DNA of 64,000 nt from NCBI RefSeq assembly GCF_021018895.1, contig NC_079368.1:2753001-2817000 (forward strand), given 5' to 3'. A program made the translations under genes and the position numbers. The notes beneath the pieces were generated by a model. It was not told the DNA's origin. It ran no database searches and worked only from the letters and a program-made list of their open reading frames with translations. This document shows, one piece after another, positions 61,160 through 64,000 of the stretch; position 1 is the stretch's first letter, and every line of letters starts with the position of its first letter. Source of the stretch: Seriola aureovittata (lineage: Eukaryota > Chordata > Actinopteri > Carangiformes > Carangidae).

Positions 61160-64000
61160 CACAGAGGAATACTGGACTAAAATACATTGATTTAATATTT
61201 AGGCTTTGACTTTAAATGACTGATTTGATATCCTGGTAGTAAAACAAATTAACACTGATGCATTCCCAGTGAGTGTTCATGGAAGCTACAACATCAACTG
61301 GTTATAACTGACTTTATTTTCCTAAAAAATAATGTAGAAACCAACGTCCTCCATTTGTAAAGCCTGGTGGAGACAGGAAGAAGAGGACAGAGACACATAC
61401 ACAGGTGATGAAGGTGATCCAGACACATCACAGACTTGCACAGTATGTATTGTAGACCTCAGTTAGATGTTACTACAGATCAGTCAACATGTCGTGTACA
61501 GTATATCACAGAGTCACTCTACATCTATGTGTCAAACCACTGAGTGAAACAAACAACATCCTGATGATCAGAGAGGATCTGGATTCTCTTCACTCTCACA
61601 CTGTCTTTATGTTTAAAGACTTAAAGGTCCAAATAATACAAAGGTTTCTGTCCATGTGTTGTTTGATTATAAAGCAGGTCTAGGTTCTATATTAATACTG
61701 TGAAAGTATCAAAGTGCTCAGTCCACAGAGAAATGCTCACAGCCTGTAATCAGCAACTGAGCCGTAAAACCAGCCGTCAGGACTTCTGGAACTTTGTGAT
61801 GTCACAACAAAGCTGTCACCACTCAGCCATGCTCCATCCATATTTTATTTACTGTGTAACAGTTTCTTTTTCAGCTTCCAAAACTAAAGAAAAGAGAGAC
61901 AGGAAAGAGGAAAGACAGGATGACAGTATGTGAGCAGCATTATTATGACAACAAAGGAAAATGATTTTATGATGAAATCCTTCTCATAAATCCTCAAACA
62001 CAACTTATTTTTCCACATATTGATCATCATATTAAAAAAATACAGCATGGAGTCTGTCCTGGATGCTGGATTCGGTGACCACTGGAGCTTTCCTCTAGCG
62101 CCACCATCAGGCCTTTTCATTTCCATTTAGTTTTCCAGTTGTACAGCTGCTTATTTTCCAGTTGGTGTATAAACTTATTCTTTTGTTTATTTAATATCCA
62201 ACTGAAGAGGTTCATGTATATTGAAGTTATATCTATTCTAAAGTTAAAGTTATTCTTTCTTATTAGTAAAAAAATGTCTATTAAATTCTACCATTAAAAT
62301 TACATTTAATGTGTAAAATGGCCTTTAGCACATTTCTCATTGAGGGTCTCAGTGTTGCATTAGTGCAGAATGTTGCCTACAGTTTTGATGGGGCCCAAAA
62401 TGGCGGCTCCCCTGGTTTCTTTATTCAACACAGCTGTGACCTCACCCCTATTTCTCTGCTCTCTTTATGAATGAAAACAGATCCATCCATTTCAAACGAT
62501 TGCCCACTTACTTCCATTACGTTGGCATGGATGTTCAGCGATACCTCCACCAGAGGGCAACACAGAGATAAATGTTTCTGACAACAACAAATATGGTGAT
62601 GGTGGACGATGTCAGCGTCGGTGCTCGATCTGGGTCCGCCATCTTGGACATAAGCTACATACGGCATCAAACAATGGACAAACAACACTGCCCGATTTGC
62701 GTTGCAAAATATAAGCAAACACAAAAGAACAATTAAAAGCTTAACATGTATTATGCACATTTATTTAATTATTTATTTTTATTATAAAGTAAAACCTGAA
62801 TCTTTTAAAGGTCTTAAAGCTTTTGTGATTGTTGTTGCCTTGAAACAGAGTCAAAGAGATGTAGTTCAATACAAACAGTTATTAGCTGTGTTGTGAACAC
62901 TCCAGATTAATGGATGTGATATTTGCTGAGAATGACTGATACGTTTGAGAGCATTGTTGGTATTGTTGCGGTTCAGAAACAGAGCGTTTCTTCTAATGTT
63001 GGTGCCAGTTTGTTGAAGCTTGTTGAAGAGCATACTGGAAATATCTACTTTTAATTTACTTGGAGCAGCAGTTTTCTTCTCTTAAGGGGCAGATTGTGAC
63101 GCCGGCCTGAGGGCATTAAGCAAATCCACTGGACAGAACACTGGTTGATCTTTGTCCCGTCATTGTCGTGTTTCGAGGCGACACTGCCTCATGATTTACA
63201 GTGAAGCTGATCAATTTCATCCCTGTCCATAAGGTCTCAGAAAGCGTGCACAAAGGGTGCGCCTGCATACATTCCTGATGTTGAGTATAAATGAGCCATA
63301 ACTCAGTGCACATCTGACTGGTAGCTATTTTGTCTGTGTTCTGCATCAAGTTGTGACAGGAGGTCAGAAATTGTCAGTCAGAACTGCTGATGAGGCTCTT
63401 AGTTGGATGAGATCAATAGTTTTTCTCCTGTTACTGGTATTCCCCTGGTGACAGTGACAGCCAGCGTTCCCAAGTGTATATGAATCTGGTCACTGGGCCA
63501 AAGATCATTTTGATTTTAAACTAACCTATAAATGAAGGTGTCGGGGCGAAGCCTACATGGCCCACTGCAGAAGTTCGGACACCTAATACACAATGTGTAA
63601 CGCATGCAGAGAAAGTAATCTGATTACTCTCTGACTGAGTGAGTCAGCCCTGGGTGCTTCCTGCTGTGTCAGTCTGTCTGGACGTCACACTCTGTGCTCA
63701 GGCTTCATTACGTTCGGAGCAGATTCTTCCAGAAAGCCTGCTGACATGTTTCAGTCCGTCTGCTCACAGCTCCATCCACCTCCATCCACCACGTCACTGC
63801 AGATTGATGCTTCACCTTATTTTATAGTAGTGCTATTGATTCGCACTGTGCTTGTCAGTGGTGCATAAAATTAACACTGTGTTAAAGGGGCATGGATTTC
63901 TGTCAGCCGTTGACAAGATAACCCATTATTGGACAACTGCTTCTAATTTGTTTTTGTTTATTCAGAAGTATAAAGTAACATTCAGCCAAGCCCAATAATA
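61160..64000. other. Terminal intergenic stretch, no gene seen
   Basis: Read on both strands without a recognisable exon. Around 62398-62650 there are YY1-like motifs (aaaatggcggctcc on plus, ccgccatcttgg at about 62637) and a CTCF-like ccaccagagggc. These could mark a regulatory region or a repeat; no transcript start can be supported. Confidence 0.45.

Overview
This window is vertebrate nuclear DNA, almost certainly from a ray-finned (teleost, probably percomorph) fish. The genes are split into short exons with GT-AG introns, and the encoded proteins are vertebrate orthologues. The spacer DNA carries long (CA)n/(TG)n tracts, Tc1-like and hAT-like DNA transposon remains, and decayed L1-, L2- and Rex1/CR1-like LINE fragments. 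There is no operon structure, no CRISPR array and no recognisable tRNA or rRNA gene. All gene calls rest on reading the translated exons against remembered protein families; no database search was run.

Five protein-coding genes can be assembled. (1) rad17 (minus strand, 758-4448, 3' end outside the window) encodes the checkpoint clamp-loader ATPase. (2) ak6 (plus, 5303-8107) encodes the adenylate kinase 6 / hCINAP-type nuclear kinase. The two are head to head and share about 0.45 kb of promoter, the arrangement known for RAD17 and AK6/TAF9 in mammals. (3) ydjc (plus, 15623-20199) encodes a YdjC/ChbG-family carbohydrate deacetylase homologue of 310 residues. (4) ube2l3 (minus, 24046-29775) encodes the 154-residue E2 UBE2L3/UbcH7. 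ydjc and ube2l3 are tail to tail, as in mammals. (5) pias2-like (plus, 36705-48697) encodes a PIAS-family SUMO E3 ligase with the PINIT, SP-RING, SUMO-interacting and C-terminal segments. Two of the five genes act in ubiquitin/SUMO conjugation, but nothing in the sequence suggests they form a linked system.

Layout: 1-757 rad17 intron; 758-4860 rad17 exons with Tc1-like and hAT-like debris; 4860-5300 bidirectional promoter; 5303-8460 ak6; 8460-13950 mobile-element-rich spacer (teleost repeat, hAT/MITE debris, broken LINE with tetranucleotide tail); 13960-20580 ydjc with repeat-filled introns and a long AT hairpin; 20620-21105 a 35-bp minisatellite; 22700-29830 ube2l3; 29830-36600 AT-rich, repeat-filled spacer including an L1 endonuclease fragment; 36600-49790 pias2-like; 49800-64000 no supportable gene, only repeats.

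The observation most worth following is that the large second coding exon of PIAS genes, which encodes the SAP DNA-binding domain, is not found between the putative first exon (36705-36728) and the PINIT exons (from about 39425). Direct splicing of the flanking exons would hit a stop. Either the exon was lost or moved, or the assembly is missing it. I see no clear previously undescribed multi-gene system here.
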